A stretch of 64,000 bases of DNA from Opitutia bacterium UBA7876 (lineage in GTDB: Bacteria; Verrucomicrobiota; Verrucomicrobiia; Opitutales; Seribacteraceae): the NCBI GenBank assembly GCA_002500665.1, contig DLRY01000025.1:78719-142718 (forward strand), written 5' to 3'. Made by a program: the position numbers and the translations under genes. The notes beneath the pieces were generated by a model. It worked only from the letters and a program-made list of their open reading frames with translations. It had not been told where the DNA came from and did no database searches. Shown piece by piece: positions 1 to 9,207 of the stretch. Position 1 is the stretch's first letter. Each line of letters opens with the position of its first letter.

Positions 1-1989
1 CAACCCGGCGGGAACGTCGTCGGGATTTCTGAAAATGCAACCGGAACTTGCCTTGTTCGGCTGGCTCGCTCTCCTTTTACGGGCCAGTTTGTCGATCGCC
101 TTTCGAATGGCGCGGTGATCGGAACGACCCTCGGAGCGAAGTTTAGCCCGCAGGGCTATCCCCTCAAAAGCCTCCTTGCAATAGCGGTAGCCAACGTTCA
201 GGTCGGTTCCGGGAATTTCCCGAATGGATCCATCCGGCAGAAGAAAAGATACCCATTCCACCAGGTCGAAGGTTTCCCAACCCATGGCTCCAGCATTCAT
301 GCGTAAGGCTCCACCGAGGGTGCCCGGAATTCCTTCCAAAAACTCAAAGCCCTTGAGGCCGCTACGGCATGCGACCTTGCAGATTTCCTTTAGTGAAGCC
401 CCCGCCCCTACGATAAGGGAATCCTCAGTCCTGGAACTGATTTCCTTCCAATAGGGCCCTTTGAATCGAATGACCAGTCCGCCGAAACCTTCATCTGGGA
501 CGATCAAGTTTGAACCGCGGCCTATCATGACTCTCTGTAATCCGAAAAGATTACAGGCCTCGACGATAGTCCGAAGATCTTCGGAGTTTTCCGGTTCGCA
601 ATACCATCGCGATGATCCTCCTACCCCTATGGTCGTCTTGGATGCAAGGGGTTCGTCGGCTCGGAGGATGGTGGAGGGCGAAAGACGATTAGACAGGTAA
701 TCCGAAAAACAGGCATGCTTGTCCCCTCCAGCCCTTTCCCAGGAAGCAAGCGCCCGGGCCCAGCGATCCAAATCTCCAGCACCGACGAAAAGAACCTGAT
801 CCTTGTCCGAATTGGAAATAGGCCCGATCGCATCTCGTAAATCCGAGAACTCCGAAAAGACTCGAGTCCTCTCCCTGAGACGCGGCGGAAGATAACCCAT
901 CACGGTCTCTACGGAACCAGCGGCGTCGAAAGTCTCGAATGCCCCATAGGTCGGCATGAGGTGAAGATCGTCCGATTGAGACAATTCCTCAGCGAACCTC
1001 TCGGCCAAAGCCTTTGTCCTTGAATAACGATGGGGCTGAAAAACGACTTTCAGAAGATGGTCGGGAAGAAGTAGGCGTCTTTCGCTCAGGAAGGCACGGA
1101 TTTCCGTCGGATGGTGGGCATAGTCCTCGACCACCGATCTTTGGGAGGACTGGTAAAGTACCGTCTGCCTCCGGTTGATCCCGGGAAAGGCGCTAAAGTC
1201 CACACCCGACAAGTCGGTGCCCAAGGCAAGGCCGCAAGCGATGACGGCTCTCCTGTTGCTTTCCATATAGCCTGCGGGGTCATCAACCGGATCGAACTCG
1301 ACCAACTTGGCTTTAATCCCTTCCGAACAGCCATGCTCTAGGTTTTGCCCCCTTGGAAGGATGAGGCTTTCCTTGGTACGGATAAAAAGTTCCTGAAAGG
1401 ATTTCCCGAGGGACTCCCGCGACTCGTACCGATCCATGTGGTCCCAGTCACAGTTCAAGGCCAGAGTGGCGTTAGGTGAGAAAGCCTCAATAGTACCGTC
1501 GCTCTCATCGATTTCAAGCACTACCCATGAATTCCGAACGAACTTCCCAGGAGGAAGTTCATCATTCTCGAAGCGCCCGCCGACCAAATAGGAGCAGGGA
1601 AAACCGACTTGCGACAACCCCCAGACCAGCATACCCGTTGTGGTGGTCTTTCCATGGCTTCCCACGACGCCCAATATTCTCTTCCGTTTCAGGAACTTGG
1701 CTAGAAACTCTCCCCTGCGGTAAATGGGGGTTTTCTTCTCAATCCAATTGGCGACCCGGGAAGCCTCGGCGGGAATGGCGCTTGAGTGGATTACGCAATC
1801 CGGCTCAATTTTCGGATGAGCCTCGCTCAGGACCTCGATTCCAGCCTCCGCAAGCTTCGAGCGCAAAGGTTCCGTAAAACGAGCGTCATAGGCCTCGACC
1901 TCGACTCCTGCTTCCCGGAGATAGAAAGCCAAAGGCGCCATACCCATGCCTCCCGCACCGAGCAAAAAAACTCTCCTTGGTTTCCTCAT
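1..1989 (-). CDS. murC/murB: MurC-MurB fusion (UDP-MurNAc--L-alanine ligase / UDP-MurNAc dehydrogenase), 3' end beyond window
   Basis: One open frame of 663 codons reads from an ATG at 1989 to the left edge without a stop. Residues 1-450 are MurC: an N-terminal GAGGMGMAPLA Rossmann loop, ATP loop GVVGSHGKTTT at about 107-117, EIDESDG, DYAHHPTE and FQPHRYSRT. From about residue 455 MurB follows with TTIGVGG, the FAD-binding GRGSNLIVPDEGFGG, GTLGGALRMNAGA and a final SSGCIFRNP. The product would add L-Ala to UDP-MurNAc and also make UDP-MurNAc by NADPH-dependent reduction of enolpyruvyl-UDP-GlcNAc in the cytoplasm. The ATG overlaps the murG stop (ATGA). The MurB proton donor, usually Ser in GSxF, is Cys here. 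The C-terminus is not visible. Confidence 0.93.
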   Translation of the reverse strand, partial: MRKPRRVFLLGAGGMGMAPLAFYLREAGVEVEAYDARFTEPLRSKLAEAGIEVLSEAHPKIEPDCVIHSSAIPAEASRVANWIEKKTPIYRRGEFLAKFLKRKRILGVVGSHGKTTTTGMLVWGLSQVGFPCSYLVGGRFENDELPPGKFVRNSWVVLEIDESDGTIEAFSPNATLALNCDWDHMDRYESRESLGKSFQELFIRTKESLILPRGQNLEHGCSEGIKAKLVEFDPVDDPAGYMESNRRAVIACGLALGTDLSGVDFSAFPGINRRQTVLYQSSQRSVVEDYAHHPTEIRAFLSERRLLLPDHLLKVVFQPHRYSRTKALAERFAEELSQSDDLHLMPTYGAFETFDAAGSVETVMGYLPPRLRERTRVFSEFSDLRDAIGPISNSDKDQVLFVGAGDLDRWARALASWERAGGDKHACFSDYLSNRLSPSTILRADEPLASKTTIGVGGSSRWYCEPENSEDLRTIVEACNLFGLQRVMIGRGSNLIVPDEGFGGLVIRFKGPYWKEISSRTEDSLIVGAGASLKEICKVACRSGLKGFEFLEGIPGTLGGALRMNAGAMGWETFDLVEWVSFLLPDGSIREIPGTDLNVGYRYCKEAFEGIALRAKLRSEGRSDHRAIRKAIDKLARKRRASQPNKASSGCIFRNPDDVPAGL

Positions 1990-3125
1990 CCTACCATTCT
2001 CAGGATTCCTCCCTGAAGAGGATCTCCGGCTGGACGATCCTTCAGGCAATCGATCACGTCACCAGCCAATCGCCCGGCGACGTCGCCACTATCAAGGGCA
2101 AAGAGGTTCCGTCTAAGGATGGCCCGAAACTCTTCGTTGAACATAACTTCCCTAACCTCCTCGAGAAGGTTTTTCTCGAGTTTCTCCTCCAGGCAAACGA
2201 TCCCTCCTCCCTTGCGCTCCAAGTAGTTCGCGTTGAGGTGCTGGTGGTTGTCCGCGGCATAGGGATAAGGAACGAGGATCGATGGAACCCTGCATCGGAC
2301 GATCTCTGAGATTGCTCCTGCCCCGGCTCTGGACAGAACGAGGTCGGCAGCCGAAAGAACTACGTTCATTTCATCGGTAAAGGGAACGAACCGGCTATTG
2401 ATGGTCTGCCCCATGGGCCCTGCCAGTTGAACGACCCCTGAACTCTCGTTGTTCATTCCAGTAAGGCAATAAGTTGAGATACCCTCCAAGGCCAAAGCCT
2501 CTATGTTTCCCTTCACCCAGCGGTTCAAGGACACCGCTCCCTGGCTGCCTCCCAAGACGACGAGCAATCGATCGCCCTGTGGAATCCCAAGATGCTTGCG
2601 GGCTCGTTCCCTGGGCATTCTTCGAAACTCCTGGCGCAAGGGGTAGCCGACGTTTCGTATGATTTCAGGAGAAATGCCTTCCAGTTGCATGCCCTCGGGA
2701 AGGTACAGCCTAGTGGACCGCCTCGCTAGGAATCGAACGGCTTTTCCAACCGCCCGATTAGCCTCATGAATGAAAACCGGCATGCCTCTTGCCCGTGCCG
2801 CCATGGCCGGACCAAAGGAGGAGAAGCCTCCGAAGCCAACGAGTCCATCGGCCCCAATTTTCTTGTAAAAGCGGTAGGACCTCAAAAAGGAAAACAAAAA
2901 CCCGTGTCCAAAACGCGCCAACCCCATGGGAGACTTGATCAGTGGGGCACCCGGCATAGACACGAAGGAAAGTTTGGGATACTTGCTGGAAAGCCTCGAA
3001 TCAACGGCCTTCTGACTAATGAAGAGCCATGAAGGACAGCCTTTTTCCTCGAGGCTTTGGGCAAGAGCGATTCCAGGAGTAAGATGCCCCCCGGTACCCC
3101 CGCATGCGATGACGATGTTCCTCAC
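1986..3125 (-). CDS. murG: UDP-GlcNAc:lipid I N-acetylglucosaminyltransferase MurG
   Basis: A 379-residue GT28 enzyme that converts lipid I to lipid II on the cytoplasmic face of the inner membrane. The N-terminal glycine-rich loop CGGTGGHLTPG, the GGSQGAVSLN motif and the donor-site segment SRAGAGAISE are visible. The frame stays open upstream to 3266 inside ftsW, but family alignment places the start at the GTG of VRNIVIACGG. That GTG overlaps the ftsW stop codon (GTGA), implying translational coupling. The gene lies between ftsW and the murC-murB fusion, as expected for a division and cell-wall cluster. Confidence 0.96.
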   Translation of the reverse strand: MRNIVIACGGTGGHLTPGIALAQSLEEKGCPSWLFISQKAVDSRLSSKYPKLSFVSMPGAPLIKSPMGLARFGHGFLFSFLRSYRFYKKIGADGLVGFGGFSSFGPAMAARARGMPVFIHEANRAVGKAVRFLARRSTRLYLPEGMQLEGISPEIIRNVGYPLRQEFRRMPRERARKHLGIPQGDRLLVVLGGSQGAVSLNRWVKGNIEALALEGISTYCLTGMNNESSGVVQLAGPMGQTINSRFVPFTDEMNVVLSAADLVLSRAGAGAISEIVRCRVPSILVPYPYAADNHQHLNANYLERKGGGIVCLEEKLEKNLLEEVREVMFNEEFRAILRRNLFALDSGDVAGRLAGDVIDCLKDRPAGDPLQGGILRMVG

Positions 3126-4264
3126 AGTATTCTCGGCTCCAGCGACTTCGGGTTGTCCATCCGCCGAAACACATTGATGATCAAACCTATGAAGATGAAG
3201 GTAACCATGAGGTTGGATCCTCCATAGCTTATGAAGGGCAAGGACATGCCCTTGGTCGGCAGGCAACCCGTCACGACCCCCATGTTGATGATGGCCTGCA
3301 GGGTAATGAACAGGAGGGACCCCATCGCGAGCAGGTACTGGTAGAGATCGGGAGTCCGGCGCAACCTCCAGGAAACGGCCAGAAACATGAAAAGGAAACA
3401 GACTACGATTGCCAAGGTACAGACCAGTCCCAGTTCTTCACCAATTACGGGGAAGATGAAATCCGTATGAGCCTCGGGGAGAAAATGCATTTGTTGTCGC
3501 CCCAAGCCCAACCCTACGCCATTGTACCCCCCTACCCCGAATGCGAGCATGCCTTGCCAAAGCTGATAGGAACTGTCGTTGGCGTTTGCCTCCACGTCCA
3601 GGAAGGAGGTCACCCTACGAATACGGACGGGATCGAAATAGACCAAGAGCGAGAATGCCAGAATGGCCAGGCCGCCGACGGGGAAGAGCCAGCGCAGGCT
3701 GGTTCCCGCCTGGAACATCATGGTTGCCGCCACGGCGCCGCAAAGGAAGCTAGTGCCGAAATCGGGCTGAAGCAGAATTAGGCAGCAAGTGCTGCCCATG
3801 AGAAGAGAGGGAAAAGCGAATCCATTCTTGAAGCTCTTGATTTTTCGCTGCTCGGAGGAAAAGTAAAACGCCAAGGCCAAAACGAGCCCTATTTTGGCGA
3901 ATTCCGAAGGCTGTATTCGCAATGGTCCTATGCCTATCCACCGTTGGGCCCCATTTACCTTGACGCCGATCCCAGGAACTAAGGTCAAGACGAGTCCGAG
4001 CATGCAAAGCCCGAAAATAAGCCAAGTCCGCCTTTTGAGCCATTCGATATTCATAAGGGCGGCATATAGTCCGACCAAGAGAGACAACCCCAGCCAGATG
4101 ATTTGCTTGGTCAGGAGCCCGTGCGGTCCGTGGCGAGCCGCTACCCCGGCGCTGAAAAGCATCACCAGCCCCAAGGTAGTCAATCCCAAGGCGACCGCGA
4201 TCAGGTAGATCGTGATCAAGTTGCCGGGTTTTGACGTCGTTCCCTCTAACTTTTCCTCCGCCAC
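3122..4264 (-). CDS. ftsW: FtsW, SEDS-family septal peptidoglycan polymerase
   Basis: A 380-residue protein with about ten hydrophobic segments, the usual SEDS topology. It carries the conserved periplasmic and C-terminal stretches PEAHTDFIFPVIGEELG and PFISYGGSNL. Known SEDS proteins polymerise lipid II glycans together with a class B penicillin-binding protein, here FtsI encoded upstream in the same cluster. Translation starts at a GTG (VAEEKLEG). The stop is shared with the murG start. The assignment to FtsW rather than RodA rests on the cluster position. Confidence 0.95.
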   Translation of the reverse strand: MAEEKLEGTTSKPGNLITIYLIAVALGLTTLGLVMLFSAGVAARHGPHGLLTKQIIWLGLSLLVGLYAALMNIEWLKRRTWLIFGLCMLGLVLTLVPGIGVKVNGAQRWIGIGPLRIQPSEFAKIGLVLALAFYFSSEQRKIKSFKNGFAFPSLLMGSTCCLILLQPDFGTSFLCGAVAATMMFQAGTSLRWLFPVGGLAILAFSLLVYFDPVRIRRVTSFLDVEANANDSSYQLWQGMLAFGVGGYNGVGLGLGRQQMHFLPEAHTDFIFPVIGEELGLVCTLAIVVCFLFMFLAVSWRLRRTPDLYQYLLAMGSLLFITLQAIINMGVVTGCLPTKGMSLPFISYGGSNLMVTFIFIGLIINVFRRMDNPKSLEPRIL

Positions 4265-4307
4265 CCTTTAATTTATCCCTGCACCCGAATTGGACTCCCT
4301 GAGTTGA

Positions 4308-5336
4308 TCAGGGTTTGTCTTCCCGTAGGTCAATGACCGGTCTGTCCTCGACTTTCCCCTTGAAGAAGTCCTGCACACTGGAATCCTGATCTTCAGGATC
4401 CGGGTCGGCGGACGCTTTCGGAACCACGGGAGAGGGGGAATCGGAGCCCGACACGACCAAGCTCTGGCCAACGCTTATCTTGCCGGCATCCACGAGTCCG
4501 TTCCACTCCATGATCTGCTTGACCGTAGTGCCGTAAAGCGCGGCAATTCGGGTAAGGTTGTCACCCTTCTTGACTACGTGAGTGAGGGCCCCGGCCGGTA
4601 CGATTACAGTAGGCTTGAGAGGAGTGGAAACGGAAGGAGAACCTCCTCCGGCAGGAATGACCAATGATTGCCCGGGTTGAATGACCGAATCCTCGGCAAG
4701 ACCATTTGCAGAGAGAAGGGATGGTAGATTCACGCCTTGGGAAAGGGCGATTTTGTAAAGGCTATCACCCTGCTTGACTACATATGTCGCGCCTCCTGGC
4801 GCAGGTGTTGTCGTGGGTGCCGCCGGAACTGGGTCGGAAACCGCGGGTGCGGATCCTGAGGGAAGAAGAATCTGCTGATCGATGGATAGTTTCGAGTTCT
4901 TGTTCAGGCTGGGGTTGGCGGAGAGGAGGTTACTGAAACTGATACCCTGTTTCTCCGCAATTCCCCAAAGAGTGTCTCCTCTCATAACCTTGTACACAGT
5001 GACGTCGGCTGGGGTCAGGCCCAAACCAGTCGCCGGCTCGGGATCCTCCGGAACCGGAGTCAAACCGGGAACGATCAAGCCTCCCGGCTCGGGTCGAGTA
5101 GGCTCCGATAGCGCGGAGCCATTGCCTCCCGATCCTTCCTCGGGCGAGGGAGCAGGGTCCACGACTCCCTGGTTGAAGGACGACTGGTCTGCCGACTGAC
5201 TGTCCGCGGGAGAAGAGTTGTTGCCTTCCTCCTGTTGGTTTTTTTCCACCGTTTGGCAACCCGGTTGGAACATGACGAGAAGAATCACCACGACGTGAAG
5301 TGATAATACGATGCCGAATATCTTGGTTAGTTTCAT
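4308..5336 (-). CDS. Secreted LysM protein with three LysM domains, inside the cell-wall cluster
   Basis: 342 residues. A hydrophobic N-terminal segment ends in FQPGC (Cys27), which may be a lipidation site although the residues before Cys do not match the classic lipobox. A Ser/Pro/Glu-rich linker follows, then three LysM repeats at about 113-157, 184-229 and 250-296 (VMRGDTLWGIAEKQG, VVKQGDSLYKIALSQG, VVKKGDNLTRIAALYG). LysM binds the GlcNAc backbone of peptidoglycan, so the protein probably sits on the sacculus. No catalytic domain is visible. Its place between murD and ftsW suggests a role in septal wall assembly; this is inference. Confidence 0.88.
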   Translation of the reverse strand: MKLTKIFGIVLSLHVVVILLVMFQPGCQTVEKNQQEEGNNSSPADSQSADQSSFNQGVVDPAPSPEEGSGGNGSALSEPTRPEPGGLIVPGLTPVPEDPEPATGLGLTPADVTVYKVMRGDTLWGIAEKQGISFSNLLSANPSLNKNSKLSIDQQILLPSGSAPAVSDPVPAAPTTTPAPGGATYVVKQGDSLYKIALSQGVNLPSLLSANGLAEDSVIQPGQSLVIPAGGGSPSVSTPLKPTVIVPAGALTHVVKKGDNLTRIAALYGTTVKQIMEWNGLVDAGKISVGQSLVVSGSDSPSPVVPKASADPDPEDQDSSVQDFFKGKVEDRPVIDLREDKP

Positions 5337-5361
5337 GTTTGCCTTCCTTGCTTGAGTACGA

Positions 5362-6657
5362 TCAGTTAATGCTTTCTTGAGTAGTTGCGGAAGCGAGTTT
5401 CTTCAAATCGAAAACGGAATCTACGAAAGATTTCCCTCGTTCCTCAAAATTCGAATAGCCATCGAAGCTCGCAAATCCCGGGCTGAAAAGAATGTTCGTC
5501 GCCTCGGTCACTTCTTCGAATGCACCCTTTACAGCCTCGCCCAGGGAAGCACAGAAATCAGACAAGATTCCTTGCTGGCGAAAAAGCTCCAGCAGACAGC
5601 CTCCCATTTCACCAATAAGGAACGCTCTGTTCACCATGGGCTTGAGCAAGCGTGGAAGCATGCTCGAATCCTCACCCTTGGAACGCCCTCCCCCGATCCA
5701 GAAGAGGCTACCTGAAAAATTCAAGCAGGCCGCAACTGCAGCCGACGCATTTGTTGCCTTTGAGTCGTTCCAGAAGGTGGCTTTTCCTACGGTCGCCACC
5801 TTTTGCAGACGATGGGCCGACGGCGCGCAGGAAAGAACCGCCCGATCAAACGAGCCTTCGTTAATTCCCCGGCTTTTGCAAAACGCCTTCGCAATCGCTA
5901 TGTTCTCCCGTTGAGGATAGGACTGCAAAAAATGGTCCGCGGGCAACCCGGGACTCGCTTGGGCAGTGCGGTCCACCGTGACCGTGTCGGCCGGAAGGAC
6001 GTATCCGACTTTAGCGGCTTTTTCGAGCACGCTCCTTCCCACCCACGTACCCTTTGGCGGAACCCTTTCCAGCAGACGAGCCTTTGCGGAGAAGTATTCC
6101 TCTCGATTCTTGTGATGATCGAGGTGATCATCTTCGAAATTCGTCCATAATACGCTCTCTGGGCGCAGGTTCGATAGGCTCTGTGACTGAAAGGAACTGA
6201 CCTCAAGAAAGACCTCGGTTTCCGGCTCGACTCCCCTCGCCACTAATTCGCACAAAGACAGGCCCACGTTGCCGGCGGCTACCGCCTTCCTCCCGCAGAA
6301 ATTCCAGACTTGCTCGAGCATCTTGACGAGCGAGGTCTTTCCGTTCGTCCCGGTAACCGCGGTGATCTTGTTGGAAAGAAAATAGGATCCGAAATCCACC
6401 TCTCCAACAAGGGGCAGATTATTCGATCTCGCGAGCTCCAGCCACTCGTGATCGAGGGTGAAACCCGGACTAAAAACGACGAGCGAGCATGAGCGCGCCT
6501 CGGTTGTCCCGAAGGCGCGGCCCTGCTCGTCGTACGTTTCGTATTCCCACTCAATGCGATCCAACAGGGCACCCACCCCGCGGCCGCTGACACCCGCGCC
6601 TAGGATTGCGACGGGCTTCCGCCGCAATTTTTCCCAATCTTGCGAATTAAACTTCAT
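5362..6657 (-). CDS. murD: UDP-N-acetylmuramoyl-L-alanine--D-glutamate ligase MurD
   Basis: A 431-residue Mur ligase that adds D-Glu to UDP-MurNAc-L-Ala in the cytoplasm. The sequence shows the N-terminal Rossmann motif LGAGVSGRG, ATP loop VTGTNGKTSLV, LEVSSFQSQSL, and NDSKATNASAA in the C-terminal domain, all typical of MurD. It follows mraY with one base between the stop and the next start, and precedes the LysM gene by 25 bases, consistent with one transcript. Confidence 0.95.
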   Translation of the reverse strand: MKFNSQDWEKLRRKPVAILGAGVSGRGVGALLDRIEWEYETYDEQGRAFGTTEARSCSLVVFSPGFTLDHEWLELARSNNLPLVGEVDFGSYFLSNKITAVTGTNGKTSLVKMLEQVWNFCGRKAVAAGNVGLSLCELVARGVEPETEVFLEVSSFQSQSLSNLRPESVLWTNFEDDHLDHHKNREEYFSAKARLLERVPPKGTWVGRSVLEKAAKVGYVLPADTVTVDRTAQASPGLPADHFLQSYPQRENIAIAKAFCKSRGINEGSFDRAVLSCAPSAHRLQKVATVGKATFWNDSKATNASAAVAACLNFSGSLFWIGGGRSKGEDSSMLPRLLKPMVNRAFLIGEMGGCLLELFRQQGILSDFCASLGEAVKGAFEEVTEATNILFSPGFASFDGYSNFEERGKSFVDSVFDLKKLASATTQESIN

Positions 6658-6658
6658 G

Positions 6659-7795
6659 CTATCTCAACTTGAGGGTCGCCAACCCCAAAATGGCAAAAAC
6701 CAAAGACATGATCCAAAACCTGATCACCACTTTCGTCTCCTTCCATCCCTTGAGCTCGAAATGATGGTGAATGGGAGACATGCGGAAGATTCTCCTTCCA
6801 CGTGTCTTGAAGAAAAAAACCTGCAGAATGACTGAACCCGCCTCCATTACGAAAATGCCACCGACAATAATAAGAGTGAGCGGTTGGTGAACCATCAAGG
6901 CAATGATTCCCACCAGTCCGCCGATTGCGAGTGACCCTGTATCCCCCATGAATACTTCCGCCGGGTGACAATTGAACCAAAGAAAAGCGAGGCTTCCGCC
7001 AAGCAAAGCCGCGCACACGACCGTAAGCTCACCCGTCCCCGGCACCCAACTGACCCGCAGATATTCCGCGATCAAGAAATTTCCCGATGCATACGCCATG
7101 ATTCCATAGGTCAAGGCGACCGTCACGGTACAGCCAATGGCCAAGCCGTCCAGTCCATCGGTCAGGTTTATGGCATTGCTGGATCCGCAGAGGGTCAGCA
7201 GGAAAAGGATGAAAACAAGAAAGAGGTTCATCTCGTCCAGAAGAACGTCCTTGTAGAAAGGGGCCCATAGCTCCAGCATCTCGGACGAGCTTCCTACTGC
7301 CTTTCCCTGAACTCCGGTCAAGGTTTCGCCGAGTGGTCCGAACAAAAGGAACAGGGCTATGCCAACGGTGGCGGCTTGGCCGATCAACTTGTACCTGCCC
7401 GCCAGGCCCTTGCTGTTTTTTCTCGCTATTTTGAGGTAGTCGTCGGCAAATCCAAGGACCGTTAGCATCGCATATACCACCATAGCCGTAACGACGTAGA
7501 TATTGGGCTCGGCCCACAATAAGGTCGAAAAAAGAACGCATGCGAAGATTAGCAAACCGCCCATGGTCGGTGTCTTGGCCTTTGCCTCGTGCAGTTCGGC
7601 CAACTCCCCTACTTCCTCCTTGTCCCGAAACGCTTGCCTCGCTCCAAAGGATTGCAACCCCCGAATAAGCCTCGGGCCTAATGCAAAGCCTATGAACATG
7701 GCAGTGATTCCGGCCAAAATCGCCCGAACCGAAATAAATTGAAAAAGCCTTAACGGCCCGAACCATTCTTCTCCGGACTGCAGATAACTTAGCAT
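6659..7795 (-). CDS. mraY: Phospho-MurNAc-pentapeptide transferase MraY
   Basis: A 378-residue polytopic membrane enzyme that transfers phospho-MurNAc-pentapeptide to undecaprenyl phosphate, giving lipid I. Visible motifs are TPTMGGLLI, the Asp-rich FADDYLK loop, NAINLTDGLDGLA, FMGDTGSLAIG, and SPIHHHFELKGW near the C-terminus. These are the catalytic and metal-binding signatures of the family. The start overlaps the end of murF by seven bases. The order murE-murF-mraY-murD matches the classic cluster. Confidence 0.96.
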   Translation of the reverse strand: MLSYLQSGEEWFGPLRLFQFISVRAILAGITAMFIGFALGPRLIRGLQSFGARQAFRDKEEVGELAELHEAKAKTPTMGGLLIFACVLFSTLLWAEPNIYVVTAMVVYAMLTVLGFADDYLKIARKNSKGLAGRYKLIGQAATVGIALFLLFGPLGETLTGVQGKAVGSSSEMLELWAPFYKDVLLDEMNLFLVFILFLLTLCGSSNAINLTDGLDGLAIGCTVTVALTYGIMAYASGNFLIAEYLRVSWVPGTGELTVVCAALLGGSLAFLWFNCHPAEVFMGDTGSLAIGGLVGIIALMVHQPLTLIIVGGIFVMEAGSVILQVFFFKTRGRRIFRMSPIHHHFELKGWKETKVVIRFWIMSLVFAILGLATLKLR

Positions 7796-9207
7796 TCAAC
7801 TGCATCCTCCACTGCTTCCGCATCGACTGCCCACGCAGGCAAAAGCTCTTCCAGCCTGTTCAGCCGACTACCCTTGAAGAGAACTGAGCCGTCAAAATCT
7901 TCAATGATCGGCCTCGCGTCGTCGATTTCGTTCAAGACAATGACCTGCTCGTCACTGGCCCCTGCCTCAAGAATACCCTCTGCCATCCAGGAGGCTTTTT
8001 CCCCCATCAGAATGAAGGCATCCTTTTCCATGACCTCGATTTCCGCCCCTACGGCCCGATGAAGCGCGGGCCCTTCCTCCCCGAGTTCCTCCATGCCGCC
8101 CAGAACGTATAATTTGGCTTCATGCGGCCACTGGTTCTTGAAGAAGGACAAAGAATCCTTCATGGAGGCGGGGTTGGCATTGTAGCAATCAAGCAAATAG
8201 GTTCGCCCCCGGCCTTGGAAGCGTCTGCCTCGCAAGGCCGAGGGGCGATATTGGGGTAGGCGTTCAGAAATTTCTTGGACCGAAACACCCAATTCACAGG
8301 CCGCCATTACTGCCAGCGCCGCGTTCCTCGCCATCCCCGCAGTAACGGCGGGCAAGGAGAAGGAAAGAAACGGAGACCCGTGTCGCCAAAGCCCAAGCGA
8401 CAACGAGCCTCCGTTCTTGTTTGTTTCAGTCCAAATGGAGTAAAAGGCTTCGGTGGCAAGCGGGGGGTGCGAAGGCTTTCCTTCTCGGAGGACGATGTGA
8501 TTGACCCCCGATTCGCGCCTTTTGAGAAAATTTTCATAGGAAAGACAGTCCTCGGGAAACAGAACGAGCGGAGCGGAGGGAGAATCCTCGAAAAGGAGAG
8601 CCTTTTCCTTAGCTACGTTCTCAATGCTTCCAAGTCCCTCCAGATGGGAATGTCCGACAACCGTTACGATAACCAGATCGGGTGAGATTGTCCGAGCAAG
8701 TGTGCTCATCTCCCCAACTTGGTTAATGCCGGCCTCAACGATGGCATACCTGTGGAAATCGTTGTTCATCCTCAGAAGGGTCAACGGCACCCCGAGATGA
8801 TTATTCAAGTTTCCTTCCGTGCACAAGGTATCGGCTCCCATCAACAAGCCTAGAGCGTCCTTAGTCGAAGTCTTGCCGCAACTCCCTGTAACGCCTACTA
8901 CCTTGCCGGTGAAGTTGCCCCTGTGTTCACAAGCTATTCCCTGAAACGAGGCTAGGGTATCATCCACAACCAACTGGGGCAAAGGCACCGTAAGGTCAAG
9001 CCTCTCCACCAATCCGGCAACCGCTCCGCTCTCCTGCGCGCTCCTCAAAAAATCATGACCATCGCGCTCGGCCGAAACGGCAACGAACATGTCGCCTTTT
9101 GAAATCGTCCGGCTATCGATGGAAAAACCCGTTATCTCTTCGCCGGGTCTCTCCTTCCAGTCGCCCCGGGCCCATTTCGAAAGTAACTCTGGATCGAAAA
9201 TAGGCAT
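7789..9207 (-). CDS. murF: UDP-MurNAc-tripeptide--D-alanyl-D-alanine ligase MurF
   Basis: A 472-residue Mur ligase that adds D-Ala-D-Ala to the UDP-MurNAc-tripeptide. The N-terminal domain has GFSIDSRTISKGDMFVAV, followed by ATP loop GVTGSCGKTSTKD and the substrate segment YNANPASMKDSL, characteristic of MurF. Its ATG sits in a TAATG overlap with the murE stop, which favours translational coupling. The C-terminus overlaps mraY by seven bases. Confidence 0.95.
   Translation of the reverse strand: MPIFDPELLSKWARGDWKERPGEEITGFSIDSRTISKGDMFVAVSAERDGHDFLRSAQESGAVAGLVERLDLTVPLPQLVVDDTLASFQGIACEHRGNFTGKVVGVTGSCGKTSTKDALGLLMGADTLCTEGNLNNHLGVPLTLLRMNNDFHRYAIVEAGINQVGEMSTLARTISPDLVIVTVVGHSHLEGLGSIENVAKEKALLFEDSPSAPLVLFPEDCLSYENFLKRRESGVNHIVLREGKPSHPPLATEAFYSIWTETNKNGGSLSLGLWRHGSPFLSFSLPAVTAGMARNAALAVMAACELGVSVQEISERLPQYRPSALRGRRFQGRGRTYLLDCYNANPASMKDSLSFFKNQWPHEAKLYVLGGMEELGEEGPALHRAVGAEIEVMEKDAFILMGEKASWMAEGILEAGASDEQVIVLNEIDDARPIIEDFDGSVLFKGSRLNRLEELLPAWAVDAEAVEDAVEC

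Noticed and set aside
3126..3266. Upstream extension of the murG frame
   Set aside because: It lies within ftsW and precedes the canonical MurG N-terminus; the GTGA overlap gives a better start.
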